A stretch of 64,000 bases of DNA from Comamonadaceae bacterium (GTDB taxonomy: Bacteria; Pseudomonadota; Gammaproteobacteria; Burkholderiales; Burkholderiaceae_C): the NCBI GenBank assembly GCA_027488255.1, contig JAIYBZ010000029.1, positions 124,001-188,000 on the forward strand. The letters run 5' to 3'. Made by a program: the position numbers and the translations under genes. The notes under the pieces were generated by a model that saw nothing but the letters and a program-made list of their open reading frames with translations, ran no database searches and was not told the DNA's origin. This document shows, piece after piece, positions 26,700 to 36,201 of this stretch. The number at the start of each line of letters is the position of its first letter. Within the stretch, counting starts at the first letter, position 1.

Positions 26700-28625
26700 A
26701 TGTCCCGCCCTGCCCCGTTCAAAGTGCTCAGCCTCATCCCGCCGATGACGCAGCTGAACACGCCCTACCCGTCCACCGCCTACCTGACGGGTTTTTTGCG
26801 TTCGCGGGGCATCGATGCGGTGCAAGAAGATTTGGCGCTGGCCACGGTGCTGGCCTTGCTCAACCGCTCGGGCATGAGCGCATTGCGCGATGCCGCCCTG
26901 GCTTTGCCAGTAGAAGACCGTTCGGGTCCGGTCAATTTTTTCCTGGACCATTTCGCGTCCTATGCCGCCACCATCGAGCCCGTCATCGCCTTTTTGCAAG
27001 GCCGCGACAGCACCCTCAGCCACCGCATTGCAAGCCGGGGCTTTTTGCCCGAAGGACCGCGCTTTGCCGCACTGGACGCCTACGACGACGAGGGCACGGG
27101 CGACCCGATCGGCTGGGCATTTGGCGCGCTGGGACAAACCGACCGCGCCCGTCACTTGGCCACGCTGTACCTGAACGATGTGGCCGATGTGCTGCGCGAT
27201 GCGGTCGATGAAGGCTTTGAGTTTGTCCGCTACGCCGAACGCTTGGCCGCAAGCCAACCCCACTTTGACGCATTGGCCGAGGCCTTGGCCCGGCCCCCGC
27301 ACTTGATCGACACCACCCTCGAAGACTTGGCCTTGCAAGCCATGGCCCGCCACCAACCGCAGTTGGTGTTGTTGTCGGTGCCGTTTCCGGGCTCGGTGTA
27401 TGCGGCGTTTCGCATCGCCCAGTGCATCAAACGCGCGCACCCCGAGGTGCGCATTGGCTTGGGCGGCGGCTTTGTCAACACCGAATTGCGCGAGTTGAAA
27501 GACGCGCGTGTGTTTGACCATGTGGACTTCGTCACGCTGGACGGCGGCGAACGCCCGCTGCTCAGCCTGATCGAACACCTGCAAGGCCAGCGCAGTGCGC
27601 AACGGCTGCAACGCACCTTTGTGCGCAACGCCTTGGGCGAGGTGCAGTACCTCAACATGGCCGAGCCCGACATCGCCTTTGAAGAGGTGGGCACGCCCAC
27701 TTGGGACGGCCTGCCGCTGCACCGCTATTTGTCGCTGTTGGACATGCTCAACCCCATGAACCGTTTGTGGAGCGATGGGCGCTGGAACAAGCTGACCGTG
27801 GCGCACGGTTGCTACTGGAAAAAATGCAGTTTTTGCGACGTCAGCCTCGACTACATCAGCCGTTACGAGACCGCGCAAGCCAGCACCTTGGTCGACCGCA
27901 TCGAACAGATCGTGGCCGAAACTGGCCAAACCGGCTTTCACTTTGTGGACGAAGCCGCACCGCCCAAAGCCCTCAAAGCACTGGCCGAAGAACTGCTGCG
28001 CCGGGGCGTGCAAATTTCGTGGTGGGGCAACATTCGGTTTGAAAAAACCTTCACACCCGAGTTGTGCGAGCTGCTGGCGCAAAGCGGTTGCATCGCCATG
28101 TCAGGCGGCTTAGAGGTGGCCTCTGACCGGCTGCTGCAGCTCATGAAAAAAGGCGTTTCGGTGGAGCAAGTGGCGCAGGTCACCAAAGGGTTTGCCGATG
28201 CCGGGGTGTTGGTGCATGCCTACTTGATGTACGGCTTTCCGACGCAAACCGTGCAAGACACCGTGGATGCGCTGGAGTATGTCCGCCAGCTGTTTGAAAA
28301 CGGCTGCATTCACAGCGGCTTTTTCCACCGCTTTGTGTGCACCGTGCACTCGCCCGTGGGCCTGCAGCCCGAGGCCTATGGCGTCACGCTGTTGCCCTTG
28401 CCCGAAGGCCGCTTTGCCAAAAACGACGTGGGCTTTGTCGACCCCACGCCCATGCCACCGGGCGTGGACCACGACCTGCTCGGCCAAGGCCTGAAAAAAG
28501 CCATTTACAACTTCATGCACGGCGTGGGCGTCGAGGCCGATGTGCGCCAGTGGTTTGATTTGCCCAAAGGGCAATGTCCCAAGCCCACGGTGCCGCGCCA
28601 CAAAATCGCCAAGGCACTGGGCTGA
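26700..28625 (+). CDS. B12-binding domain radical SAM protein
   Basis: Radical SAM cluster motif CYWKKCSFC; upstream cobalamin-binding-like domain VRIGLGGGFVNTELRELKDARVFDHVDFVTLDGGERPL. Confidence 0.9.
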   Translation: MSRPAPFKVLSLIPPMTQLNTPYPSTAYLTGFLRSRGIDAVQEDLALATVLALLNRSGMSALRDAALALPVEDRSGPVNFFLDHFASYAATIEPVIAFLQGRDSTLSHRIASRGFLPEGPRFAALDAYDDEGTGDPIGWAFGALGQTDRARHLATLYLNDVADVLRDAVDEGFEFVRYAERLAASQPHFDALAEALARPPHLIDTTLEDLALQAMARHQPQLVLLSVPFPGSVYAAFRIAQCIKRAHPEVRIGLGGGFVNTELRELKDARVFDHVDFVTLDGGERPLLSLIEHLQGQRSAQRLQRTFVRNALGEVQYLNMAEPDIAFEEVGTPTWDGLPLHRYLSLLDMLNPMNRLWSDGRWNKLTVAHGCYWKKCSFCDVSLDYISRYETAQASTLVDRIEQIVAETGQTGFHFVDEAAPPKALKALAEELLRRGVQISWWGNIRFEKTFTPELCELLAQSGCIAMSGGLEVASDRLLQLMKKGVSVEQVAQVTKGFADAGVLVHAYLMYGFPTQTVQDTVDALEYVRQLFENGCIHSGFFHRFVCTVHSPVGLQPEAYGVTLLPLPEGRFAKNDVGFVDPTPMPPGVDHDLLGQGLKKAIYNFMHGVGVEADVRQWFDLPKGQCPKPTVPRHKIAKALG

Positions 28626-28680
28626 CAGCGCGGGGCCCAAGCCTCGCGCGCACTCCACTCAATAGGCACGCACCAGGCAC

Positions 28681-29379
28681 TCACCAAGGAATGGACTGCC
28701 CTTGGTGGTCGACAAATTGCGCGCGCCCAGTGGGCTGCAGCGCATTCAATGCCTGCAACAGACGCTGCGCCGAGACTGCTGGCGGCAGAGCCTCTTCGCC
28801 CACAAAGGGCCGGCTCAAGTCCGATTGCACCGTGCCCGGCTGCAAGGCCGCCACCACCGCCAAGGGTCTGCGCCGAGCCACCTCGATGGCCGTGGTTTGC
28901 AGCAGCATATTGAGCGCCGCTTTGGCTGCGCGGTAACCATACCAACCACCCTTGCGGTTGTCCTCGATGCTGCCCACCCGCGCCGACAACTTGCCCCAAA
29001 TGACCCGCTGGCCCGGGGCCAACAGAGGCACAAAATGTTTCAGCAGCAGCGCCGGGCCCACCGCGTTCAGGTGCAAGCTGGCCAGCAAGGGCTCGGCTCC
29101 GAGTTCGTCCAATCTTTTTTCAGGCCCCTGCCCGTTCACGGTGAGTGCACCGGTGGCATCCAGCACCAAATGAAAAGGACCGAGCGGTGCCAAGGCCTGC
29201 GCGCAAGCTTGAATGCTGGGCTCGTGCAACAGATCCAGCCCCGGTTGGCTTTGGCGTGAAATCCCCAGCACCTGGCCGCAGCGCGAGTCTTGCTGCAGTT
29301 GTTGCACCAGTGCTTGGCCAATGGCGCCGCTGGCCCCGATCACCAAGGCAGAAAAGGGGTCAGGCAAGGAATCCATCAT
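28681..29379 (-). CDS. SDR family NAD(P)-dependent oxidoreductase
   Basis: ALVIGASGAIGQALVQQL; WYGYRAAKAALNMLLQTTAIE (YxxxK). Confidence 0.88.
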   Translation of the reverse strand: MMDSLPDPFSALVIGASGAIGQALVQQLQQDSRCGQVLGISRQSQPGLDLLHEPSIQACAQALAPLGPFHLVLDATGALTVNGQGPEKRLDELGAEPLLASLHLNAVGPALLLKHFVPLLAPGQRVIWGKLSARVGSIEDNRKGGWYGYRAAKAALNMLLQTTAIEVARRRPLAVVAALQPGTVQSDLSRPFVGEEALPPAVSAQRLLQALNALQPTGRAQFVDHQGQSIPW

Positions 29380-29388
29380 GGCGAGCAA

Positions 29389-30204
29389 TCAAGACGAAGA
29401 GGCGCCGGCCCCGGTGGGTGCGCGGTCGTAGGCACAGCGAAAGCCGATGTACACCGCATAAAAATCGGCGGGCTTGTAGGCCTGCACATCGGCCTTCATG
29501 TTGAAGGCGCCGTACCACCAAGACCCGCCCACTGTGCGGCGTTCTTGTCCTCGTGCATCGCTGGTCCACTCCCACACATTGGCCCCCATGTCGTACAGGC
29601 CATTCACGCCGGCTCGGGTGGCGCGAGCGGGTGCAGCGCGGGGCCACGGGTCGGGGTCGCTGGTGTTGGCGCCTTGGGGCGAGTCGCCGGTGGTCCAGGG
29701 GTAAGTGCGGCCATTCACCCAAGGCGCAGGCGGGTTCTGACGCATTTCGGTGAAGCCCGCTTTTTGCCATTCGGCGCCGGTTGGCAAACGGCCTCCCGCC
29801 CACTGGCAATAGGCTTGGGCCTCGGCATAGTCCAAATGCACCGCCGGCAGGTCTGGGCTGGCCGGCACGCCATCGGGTTGGCGCCACGTCCAGCCCCGAC
29901 GGCGCTCCCAGCCGGCCCCATACTCAAAACCGCCGCCTTCTTTTTCAGCGCGGGTCACGGTTTGGGTGGCGCGCACATAGCGCTCAAACTGGCCGATGGT
30001 GACCTCGGTGCGGTCCAACCACCATCCTCCCAAGGCCACCACATCCCGTGCGGGCCCCTGAGATTTTGTGGGCGCAGGTGTTTGCGCTTGTGTCTGCGCT
30101 TGAACTTGAGCTTGAACTGGAGCTTGCATCAGCAAGACCAGCCATGCGCCCAGCGCCACCAAAGCCAAGCCCCGGTGGGACAACCCCAACATTTTGCGCA
30201 TCAT
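29389..30204 (-). CDS. SUMF1/EgtB/PvdO-type (formylglycine-generating enzyme fold) secreted protein
   Basis: Signal peptide, QAQVQAQTQAQ linker, LGGWWLDRTEVTIGQFERYV, CQWAGGRLPTGAEWQKAG, NGLYDMGANVWEWTSD, GFRCAYDR. Confidence 0.88.
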   Translation of the reverse strand: MMRKMLGLSHRGLALVALGAWLVLLMQAPVQAQVQAQTQAQTPAPTKSQGPARDVVALGGWWLDRTEVTIGQFERYVRATQTVTRAEKEGGGFEYGAGWERRRGWTWRQPDGVPASPDLPAVHLDYAEAQAYCQWAGGRLPTGAEWQKAGFTEMRQNPPAPWVNGRTYPWTTGDSPQGANTSDPDPWPRAAPARATRAGVNGLYDMGANVWEWTSDARGQERRTVGGSWWYGAFNMKADVQAYKPADFYAVYIGFRCAYDRAPTGAGASSS

Positions 30205-30587
30205 GGTGCCCCCTCCCCCAAACTCCGGCGCACGGCTTTTTGCAAGGCCGGTCGCAGCGGCAAAAACACGCGGTACGCCCCTTCAAACAACCACGACAAC
30301 GGCGGCCAAGCCGACAACCAGCCCAGCCAGCGCCAGCCCGGAAAAACGCGCCACATTTTGGAAAAAGCCGCCGCGCCACTGAACAAGCGCCCTTCAGGGT
30401 CGCGCACATGAAAGCGCGCCATTGCGGCCGCACAGCTCAAGCCCGGGGCCAACTCAGCGCCTGCGCTGACATCCACCCATTCGATCGACGGGGCTTGCGG
30501 CAAGCGCCGATAGAGGGCGATTTCGCGCTGGCAAAGGGGGCACGAGCCATCAAAGTAAACCGTCAACAGCGGCCATTGCGCGCTCAT
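30201..30587 (-). CDS. DCC family thiol-disulfide oxidoreductase-like protein
   Basis: LTVYFDGSCPLCQREIALYRR (DGxCxxC); C-terminal WLFEGAYRVFLPLRPAL. Start reassigned to 30587. Confidence 0.85.
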   Translation of the reverse strand: MSAQWPLLTVYFDGSCPLCQREIALYRRLPQAPSIEWVDVSAGAELAPGLSCAAAMARFHVRDPEGRLFSGAAAFSKMWRVFPGWRWLGWLSAWPPLSWLFEGAYRVFLPLRPALQKAVRRSLGEGAP

Positions 30588-31213
30588 ACCGCCAACCCTC
30601 CACGCGCCAGCAAACGCCCTTGGCGGTTCACCAAAAAACCTTCGCCCATAGACGGATACGCCCCGGTCAGTGCCGTCATATTGACTTGGTGCGTCACCCA
30701 CACCTCCATGCGGCCTTTGGGCAAGCCCTGCAAACGCTGGCGCAAAGCGGCTTGCTGTGCGGCGGCATCGCCTTGTCCTGCAAAGGTCGAGTTGAGGGCT
30801 GGCCAATCTTCAAATGCCCCAAAGGCCAGCCGCGCCGTGTCTTGGCAACGGCACCACTGGCTGCTGCGTACCGCATCGGGCTGCAGGCCGAGTTGCCGCA
30901 AAGCCAAGCCCAAATGGCGCGAGGCTTGCCGCCCTTCCTCACTCAAATTGCGCTGGGTGGGGCATTGCCCCAAGACAAAACCGGGCGGATCGCCCAAGCC
31001 GGGCTCGGTGGCGGCATGCCGAATGAGCAACACACCGCCCTCGCGCCGCCACTCACGGGCCAAGACCGCCAAGCCTTCACGGCCGCCCCACTCCACGACC
31101 TTGTCACTTGGGGCTTGGGCGGTGGCCGCACCAGACAGCAACACGCCTCCGGCGGCCGTGCCCATCGCGGTCAGGCCGAGCACCCAACGCCGGCGAGAAA
31201 TCAAGCGGGGCAT
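30584..31213 (-). CDS. histidine phosphatase family protein with Tat-like signal
   Basis: SRRRWVLGLTAMG leader; VLLIRHAATEPGLGDPPGF (RHxxT); MEVWVTHQVNMTALTG. Confidence 0.85.
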   Translation of the reverse strand: MPRLISRRRWVLGLTAMGTAAGGVLLSGAATAQAPSDKVVEWGGREGLAVLAREWRREGGVLLIRHAATEPGLGDPPGFVLGQCPTQRNLSEEGRQASRHLGLALRQLGLQPDAVRSSQWCRCQDTARLAFGAFEDWPALNSTFAGQGDAAAQQAALRQRLQGLPKGRMEVWVTHQVNMTALTGAYPSMGEGFLVNRQGRLLARGGLAV

Positions 31214-31225
31214 ACTGCAGAGCCT

Positions 31226-31882
31226 TCAGGACACCTCGCCCGCAGCAATGCGGCGCAAGGCTTGTTCAAACACCGCCACGGGCTGACCGCCCGAGATCAG
31301 GTGCTTGTCGTTGATGATGATGGCGGGCACCGAACGGATGCCCGCTTGGCTGTAAAACTGCTGTCGCTGGCGCACCTCTGCGCTGTGGGCATCGCTGGCC
31401 AAGACGGCGCGCGCAGCCGCCTCGTCCAAGCCCGCAGCCTTTACGCAGGCCAGCAACACGCCGGGGTCTTCCATGCATTCGGCGCGGCCTTGGTAGGCCT
31501 CCAACAGGGCTTTTTTCAGGTCATGTTGGGCGCCCGCGCCTTGCCCTTCGGCCCAATGCAACAAGCGGTGCGCGTTGAAGGTGTTGTACACGCGGCCACG
31601 CCCACCGGGGTGAAACTGAAACCCCACTTCGGCCCCGCGCTGGGCAATGGTTTGGCGAATCTGGGCTTGTTGCTCGGGAGTAGAGCCGTATTTTTCGGTC
31701 AAGTGCTCGCCCAAATCTTGTCCGCCCGGGGGCATGTGCGGGTTGAGCTCAAAGGGCTGGAAATGCAACTCGGCCTGCACCTCGCCCTCCAAATGGGCCA
31801 GGGCTTTTTCTAGCGCGCCCAAACCCACGGCGCACCAGGGGCAGGCAATGTCTGAGACGAAATCGATTTTCAAGGGGGTCAT
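31226..31882 (-). CDS. DsbA family (2-hydroxychromene-2-carboxylate isomerase/FrnE-like) oxidoreductase
   Basis: IDFVSDIACPWCAVGLGALEKAL; IRSVPAIIINDKHLISGGQP. Confidence 0.9.
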   Translation of the reverse strand: MTPLKIDFVSDIACPWCAVGLGALEKALAHLEGEVQAELHFQPFELNPHMPPGGQDLGEHLTEKYGSTPEQQAQIRQTIAQRGAEVGFQFHPGGRGRVYNTFNAHRLLHWAEGQGAGAQHDLKKALLEAYQGRAECMEDPGVLLACVKAAGLDEAAARAVLASDAHSAEVRQRQQFYSQAGIRSVPAIIINDKHLISGGQPVAVFEQALRRIAAGEVS

Positions 31883-32135
31883 GTTGGGCTTTCGCATCAG
31901 CGGGGCGTCAACTTCAGGGTTTAGGCTTGTCCACTTTGAGGCTTGTATTCTCCCTGCGGCCACGCGTTTGCGATGGCGGTGCTGCAAAACACCCTGATGG
32001 CCAGAGGAAAAACCACCCATTTGCCCACCACAGCGCCCCTCAGCCCCTCGGTTTCAAGCAGCCAAACCCAACACCAAGGGGAATAAATAGCTTGGGCAGG
32101 CAAAATACACCCCTAGCGAAGCGTTACACCCCTCC

Positions 32136-34079
32136 ATGCGTCTCTTTTTTCAGGTCCTCCGTCAAGCACGTTCAATTGCCCGTATCGAAGCTGGCTTTTT
32201 CTTGCGCCGCGCCAAATTGATGGTGTCCATTGCCGTGGTGGCCCTCATCCCTTGCTTGTACAGCCTGATTTATTTGTCCAGCATTTGGGACCCTGCGGCC
32301 CACAGCCACGAGCTCAAAGTGGGCTTGGTCAATCTGGACCAAGGCCTGGTGTACCGAGACCAGCAGGTCAACGTGGGCCAAGAACTGAGCGACCTGCTCA
32401 AGTCGCAAGCCCGCTTTGACTACCAAGTGATGAACGACGAAGCCGCCGCGCGTGCCCAAGTGAAACAAGGCGCGCTGGCTTTTGCGCTGATCATTCCTCC
32501 CCACTTCAGTGCCAACGCGGTGCCGGGCGAGCAGGCGGGCGCAGGCCAACTGGTGGTGTTTGCATCACAGGGCAACCACATCGAGTCTGCCCGCATCGCA
32601 CAACAATTTGCGACCGAGCTGGGTCACAAAATGAACGAACGCCTGAACACCCGCCGGTGGTCGCTGGTCTTGATGAGCGCCGCGGGCTCAAAAGAAAGTG
32701 TCGTGCGTTTGCGTCAAGGCCTGTTGGAGTTGCACCAAGGTGCTATCGAGTTGAACAAAGGTGCCAACACGGCCATGGTGGCCGCCAAGTCGGTGCACTT
32801 GGGCGCACAAAACCTGAGCGTCAACGTGGGGCAGTTGACCGACAACTCCATCAAACTCGGTGCCGGCTTGCGACAAATAGAGGCTTCACGGCCCCGCAAC
32901 TCTGATTTGAGAAAACTCAACGAAGGTGCCGACAGCGTGGCCAATGGCATGACCGAATTGGGCCAAGGACTGAATAAACTCAAGACCGGCAATGAACAAC
33001 TGCTGGGCGCCGTGGCCACCTTCAAAGAGGAAGCCAGCAACTCCATGCTGATCAGCCCGAGCGTGGTGGACAACGTGACCCAGGTCTTGACGGGTCTGCA
33101 AAAACTCGACGCCGGTTTGCAAGTCACGATCGACAACGGTAAAAAACTCGAAACCGGCACCCGGCAGTTAAAGGACGGGGTCAACGGCCTCACCCAAGGT
33201 GTGGGCCAAATGAGCGCCGCCAACCGCGCCATGGTCACGCAATTTCCAGAAGACGCCAAGCTGGAGGCCCTGGACAAAGGCGCCGCGGCCTTGGCTTCGG
33301 GCGCCCACCAGTTGGCCCAAGGCAACGAGGCCCTCAGCCAAGGCAGCCGACGCTTGGAGTCGGGTTTGGCGTGGGTGGGCAAAGTCATCCCTGCCACCGA
33401 GCCCTTGCAAGAAGGCAGCCCCGAAGGCTTGGCCGACTCGGTGCGGCCGCGCTTTGAGATGGAGGCCTCGGTTGGCAAATACGGCATGGGTTTCATGGCC
33501 AATGTCTTGCCTGCGGCCATTTGGCTGGGCGCGGGCATTGCGGTGTTTTTTGTCAATTTGCGCTCTCAACCGGTGCACGCCAAGCTGTTTCGTCCGGCCG
33601 CGCAACTGATTGGCAAGTTGGCCTTGCCCGGGGCGCTGGTGGTCTTGCAGGGCTTGCTGATTTTGTTCACCGTGTTTGTGGTGTTGCAGATCGAGGTGGT
33701 GCACCCGCTGGCCTTTGTGTGCACCCTCTTGTGCGCGGGGCTGTCTTTTTTCTTCATCATCAGTGCGCTCACCCATTTCATGGGCGATGCCGGCAAAGCG
33801 CTGGCGATGGTGTTTTTGGCCATCCAAATCACCTCGTCCGGAGGCTTGATGCCGGTCGAACTGAGCGGCAGCTTTTTTGCCACCCTGAGCCCCTGGCTGC
33901 CCATCACGTGGCTCACCCACGCCATCAAGGCCTCGCTGTTTGGCGCCTTTGAAGGCCAGTGGCTGATGTCTTGGCTGCAGGTCTCGGGCATCGGCTTGTT
34001 GGCAGCGGCGGTCACCATGCACTGGGGCCGCTGGCGCTATGTTTCGGTGCGCCAGCTGCGGCCACAACTCGATTTGTGA
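32136..34079 (+). CDS. YhgE/Pip domain-containing membrane protein
   Basis: N-terminal TM plus long coiled repeats (QLKDGVNGLTQGVGQM, GAHQLAQGNEALSQGSRRLESGL), C-terminal ABC2-type TM domain. Confidence 0.88.
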   Translation: MRLFFQVLRQARSIARIEAGFFLRRAKLMVSIAVVALIPCLYSLIYLSSIWDPAAHSHELKVGLVNLDQGLVYRDQQVNVGQELSDLLKSQARFDYQVMNDEAAARAQVKQGALAFALIIPPHFSANAVPGEQAGAGQLVVFASQGNHIESARIAQQFATELGHKMNERLNTRRWSLVLMSAAGSKESVVRLRQGLLELHQGAIELNKGANTAMVAAKSVHLGAQNLSVNVGQLTDNSIKLGAGLRQIEASRPRNSDLRKLNEGADSVANGMTELGQGLNKLKTGNEQLLGAVATFKEEASNSMLISPSVVDNVTQVLTGLQKLDAGLQVTIDNGKKLETGTRQLKDGVNGLTQGVGQMSAANRAMVTQFPEDAKLEALDKGAAALASGAHQLAQGNEALSQGSRRLESGLAWVGKVIPATEPLQEGSPEGLADSVRPRFEMEASVGKYGMGFMANVLPAAIWLGAGIAVFFVNLRSQPVHAKLFRPAAQLIGKLALPGALVVLQGLLILFTVFVVLQIEVVHPLAFVCTLLCAGLSFFFIISALTHFMGDAGKALAMVFLAIQITSSGGLMPVELSGSFFATLSPWLPITWLTHAIKASLFGAFEGQWLMSWLQVSGIGLLAAAVTMHWGRWRYVSVRQLRPQLDL

Positions 34080-34117
34080 ACAGCTGCAAGGCTGCGGGGC
34101 TTCAGGGCTTCAACACT

Positions 34118-35023
34118 TCAAGGCTGCAATGCCGCCAACAACACCGCATTGAAGCGCTCGGCCGCTTCGTAGGGCACCCAATGCCCGGCATCGGGCACGG
34201 TGTACCAACGGCTCCAGCGGGGCGCACTCGATTGCAAGGCCGATTGCAAGGCCGTTTGCAGTTCGGGCAAAAGGCCGCGGTACAGCGCATCGCGCTCGCC
34301 GTAAATGGCACTCACACTGGCACGCAGCTGGGGCAAGGTCTGCGCCACGATGGGCGTGCCCGACAAGCGGCGGCGGGGCATGCGGTCGCGCTGCACATTG
34401 GCGGTGTGCAAGGCCAAAGCACAGTCATCCAGCGCCAGAGGGTCATGAAACATCAGCGCCAACAGGTTGTGGCGGTGCACCTCGGCCTGGGCCTCTGCGG
34501 TGGCCAAGTGGCGCCAGCCCTTCAGCGGAATGCGCTCGGACACCCTGAGGCCCATGCCCGGCGCCCCCACCAGCACGATGTGACTGGCGTCATCGGGGTA
34601 CTCGGCCAACCACAGCACAGCGGTCATGCCGCCAAAAGAAAACCCCGCCAAGCGCACCGACGTGCCGCACACCCCGGCGGCCTGCAGCTGCTGCAAACCC
34701 GCGTGCAAGTGGCGGGGCAGCGCATCGACATCGGTGCAGCCGACGGGCAAATCAGAGTCGCCAAAGCCCGGCAAGTCGGGCACCAACACCCGCCAGCCTG
34801 CCTGCACCAAGGGCGCGATATTGCGCACCCAATGCGTCCAACTGCCACTGCCGCCATGCAGCAACACCACCGCAGGGTGATGCACCTGGCCCCAAGCGTG
34901 CCAAACGGTGCATGCGCCATCCAGGCATGTGCTGAAACGTTGCCCGTCTTGCAATGCCACGCGCAGGTCGGCTGGCAAAAACTCTGGCAGTGAAAACTCG
35001 TGCTGCGAAAAAGCGTTGCTCAT
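34118..35023 (-). CDS. alpha/beta hydrolase
   Basis: VVLLHGGSGSWTHWVRN; LAGFSFGGMTAVLWLAEY; PDAGHWVPYEAAERFN. Start reassigned to 35023. Confidence 0.9.
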   Translation of the reverse strand: MSNAFSQHEFSLPEFLPADLRVALQDGQRFSTCLDGACTVWHAWGQVHHPAVVLLHGGSGSWTHWVRNIAPLVQAGWRVLVPDLPGFGDSDLPVGCTDVDALPRHLHAGLQQLQAAGVCGTSVRLAGFSFGGMTAVLWLAEYPDDASHIVLVGAPGMGLRVSERIPLKGWRHLATAEAQAEVHRHNLLALMFHDPLALDDCALALHTANVQRDRMPRRRLSGTPIVAQTLPQLRASVSAIYGERDALYRGLLPELQTALQSALQSSAPRWSRWYTVPDAGHWVPYEAAERFNAVLLAALQP

Positions 35024-36198
35024 CAAGAACTCCCCTTCGGGTGCTGCATGCGCCACACCTTGTAGGCCGCCGCTGTGGCCACCACGCTGGTCAGGCCACT
35101 GATGACAAAGACGCTTTGCAAACCCAAACGCTCGCTGATCACACCGCCCAACAAAGCCCCTATGACCCCCGGAAAACCATAGGCCATGACGGTGTAAAGC
35201 GCCTGCCCCCGGCCGCGCAATTGGCCGGGGAAATGGTGTGACAGCAAGGCAATGCACACCGTGTGGTGCGTGGCAAAGGTGATGGCGTGCAGCGTCTGCG
35301 CCAACAACAACACCCACAGCACCTCGGCCCAGGTGGCCGTCAAGCCCATGCGCAAGAGCATGGTGGCCGAGCACACCACCAACCAAGCCGTGAGCGGAAT
35401 GCGCGGCAGCCAACGCGACTGGCTAAAAAACCAAACAATCTCCACCGCCACCGACACCGCCCACAAGACCCCGATCATGGTCTTGCTGTAGCCCAACGAG
35501 TCGAGGTAGAGCGAGAAGAAAACATAAATGCCAATGTGCGAGAGCACATGAAAAAACGCGGCGGCAAAAAACCACTGCACGGCCTTTTGCCGCAGCACCG
35601 GCATCACCGGCACATGCACGCTCAAGGTGTGCGCGGCCTCCTTCAAGTCGGGCAACCACCACACGCTCAACAGCACCATGCCCAAACTGATGACCGTCCA
35701 GCCCGGAAAATGCTGCATGCCAAAAGCCTCGAACCAAGCCCCGGCCGCAAACACCGTCACCAAAAACCCCATCGACCCCCACAAGCGCACGCGCCCATAG
35801 CGCTTGGTGTCAAAGGCGCCGCCTTGGCTGACCAAATGGGCCATGGCCGCTTCGCTCATGGGCATCATGGAACTGGTGTGTGTGAACATGACCAACAGCA
35901 CCAGCCCCAGCCCCACCGGCCCCCAGTCTAAAAACAGCAAACAAGCCGAAGCAAAGGCCACCGCCGCGCCCACGCGCAGCAGCTTCACACGCTCGCCGGT
36001 GCGGTCGCTCAAAGCGCCCCAGGCGTAGGGCGCAAACAAACGGGTGGTGGCTTGCACCGCCGTGAGCACGCTGATGGTCAGCAGGCTGAACCCCATGTCT
36101 TGCAACCACAGGGGCAAGTAAGGGTTAAAAAAACCGATGTGGGCGAAGTAGCTGGCCGACAGGGCGGCAAACGGCAACAGCTGGCGGCGCTGCGGCAT
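35023..36198 (-). CDS. MFS transporter (HcaT/nucleoside-symporter-like)
   Basis: 12-TM-like 391 aa; GFFNPYLPLWLQDMGFS; APYAWGALSDRTGERVKLL; stop overlaps the hydrolase start. Confidence 0.88.
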   Translation of the reverse strand: MPQRRQLLPFAALSASYFAHIGFFNPYLPLWLQDMGFSLLTISVLTAVQATTRLFAPYAWGALSDRTGERVKLLRVGAAVAFASACLLFLDWGPVGLGLVLLVMFTHTSSMMPMSEAAMAHLVSQGGAFDTKRYGRVRLWGSMGFLVTVFAAGAWFEAFGMQHFPGWTVISLGMVLLSVWWLPDLKEAAHTLSVHVPVMPVLRQKAVQWFFAAAFFHVLSHIGIYVFFSLYLDSLGYSKTMIGVLWAVSVAVEIVWFFSQSRWLPRIPLTAWLVVCSATMLLRMGLTATWAEVLWVLLLAQTLHAITFATHHTVCIALLSHHFPGQLRGRGQALYTVMAYGFPGVIGALLGGVISERLGLQSVFVISGLTSVVATAAAYKVWRMQHPKGSS

Positions 36199-36201
36199 GC
36201 C

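Noticed and set aside
26607-28082. 491-aa minus-strand ORF
   Set aside because: Antisense to the radical SAM gene, whose motifs are unambiguous.
29290-31813. Three long plus-strand ORFs (29290-30411, 30048-31286, 30620-31813)
   Set aside because: All antisense to the five-gene minus-strand operon with recognisable products.
33168-34067. 299-aa minus-strand ORF
   Set aside because: Antisense to the YhgE/Pip gene.
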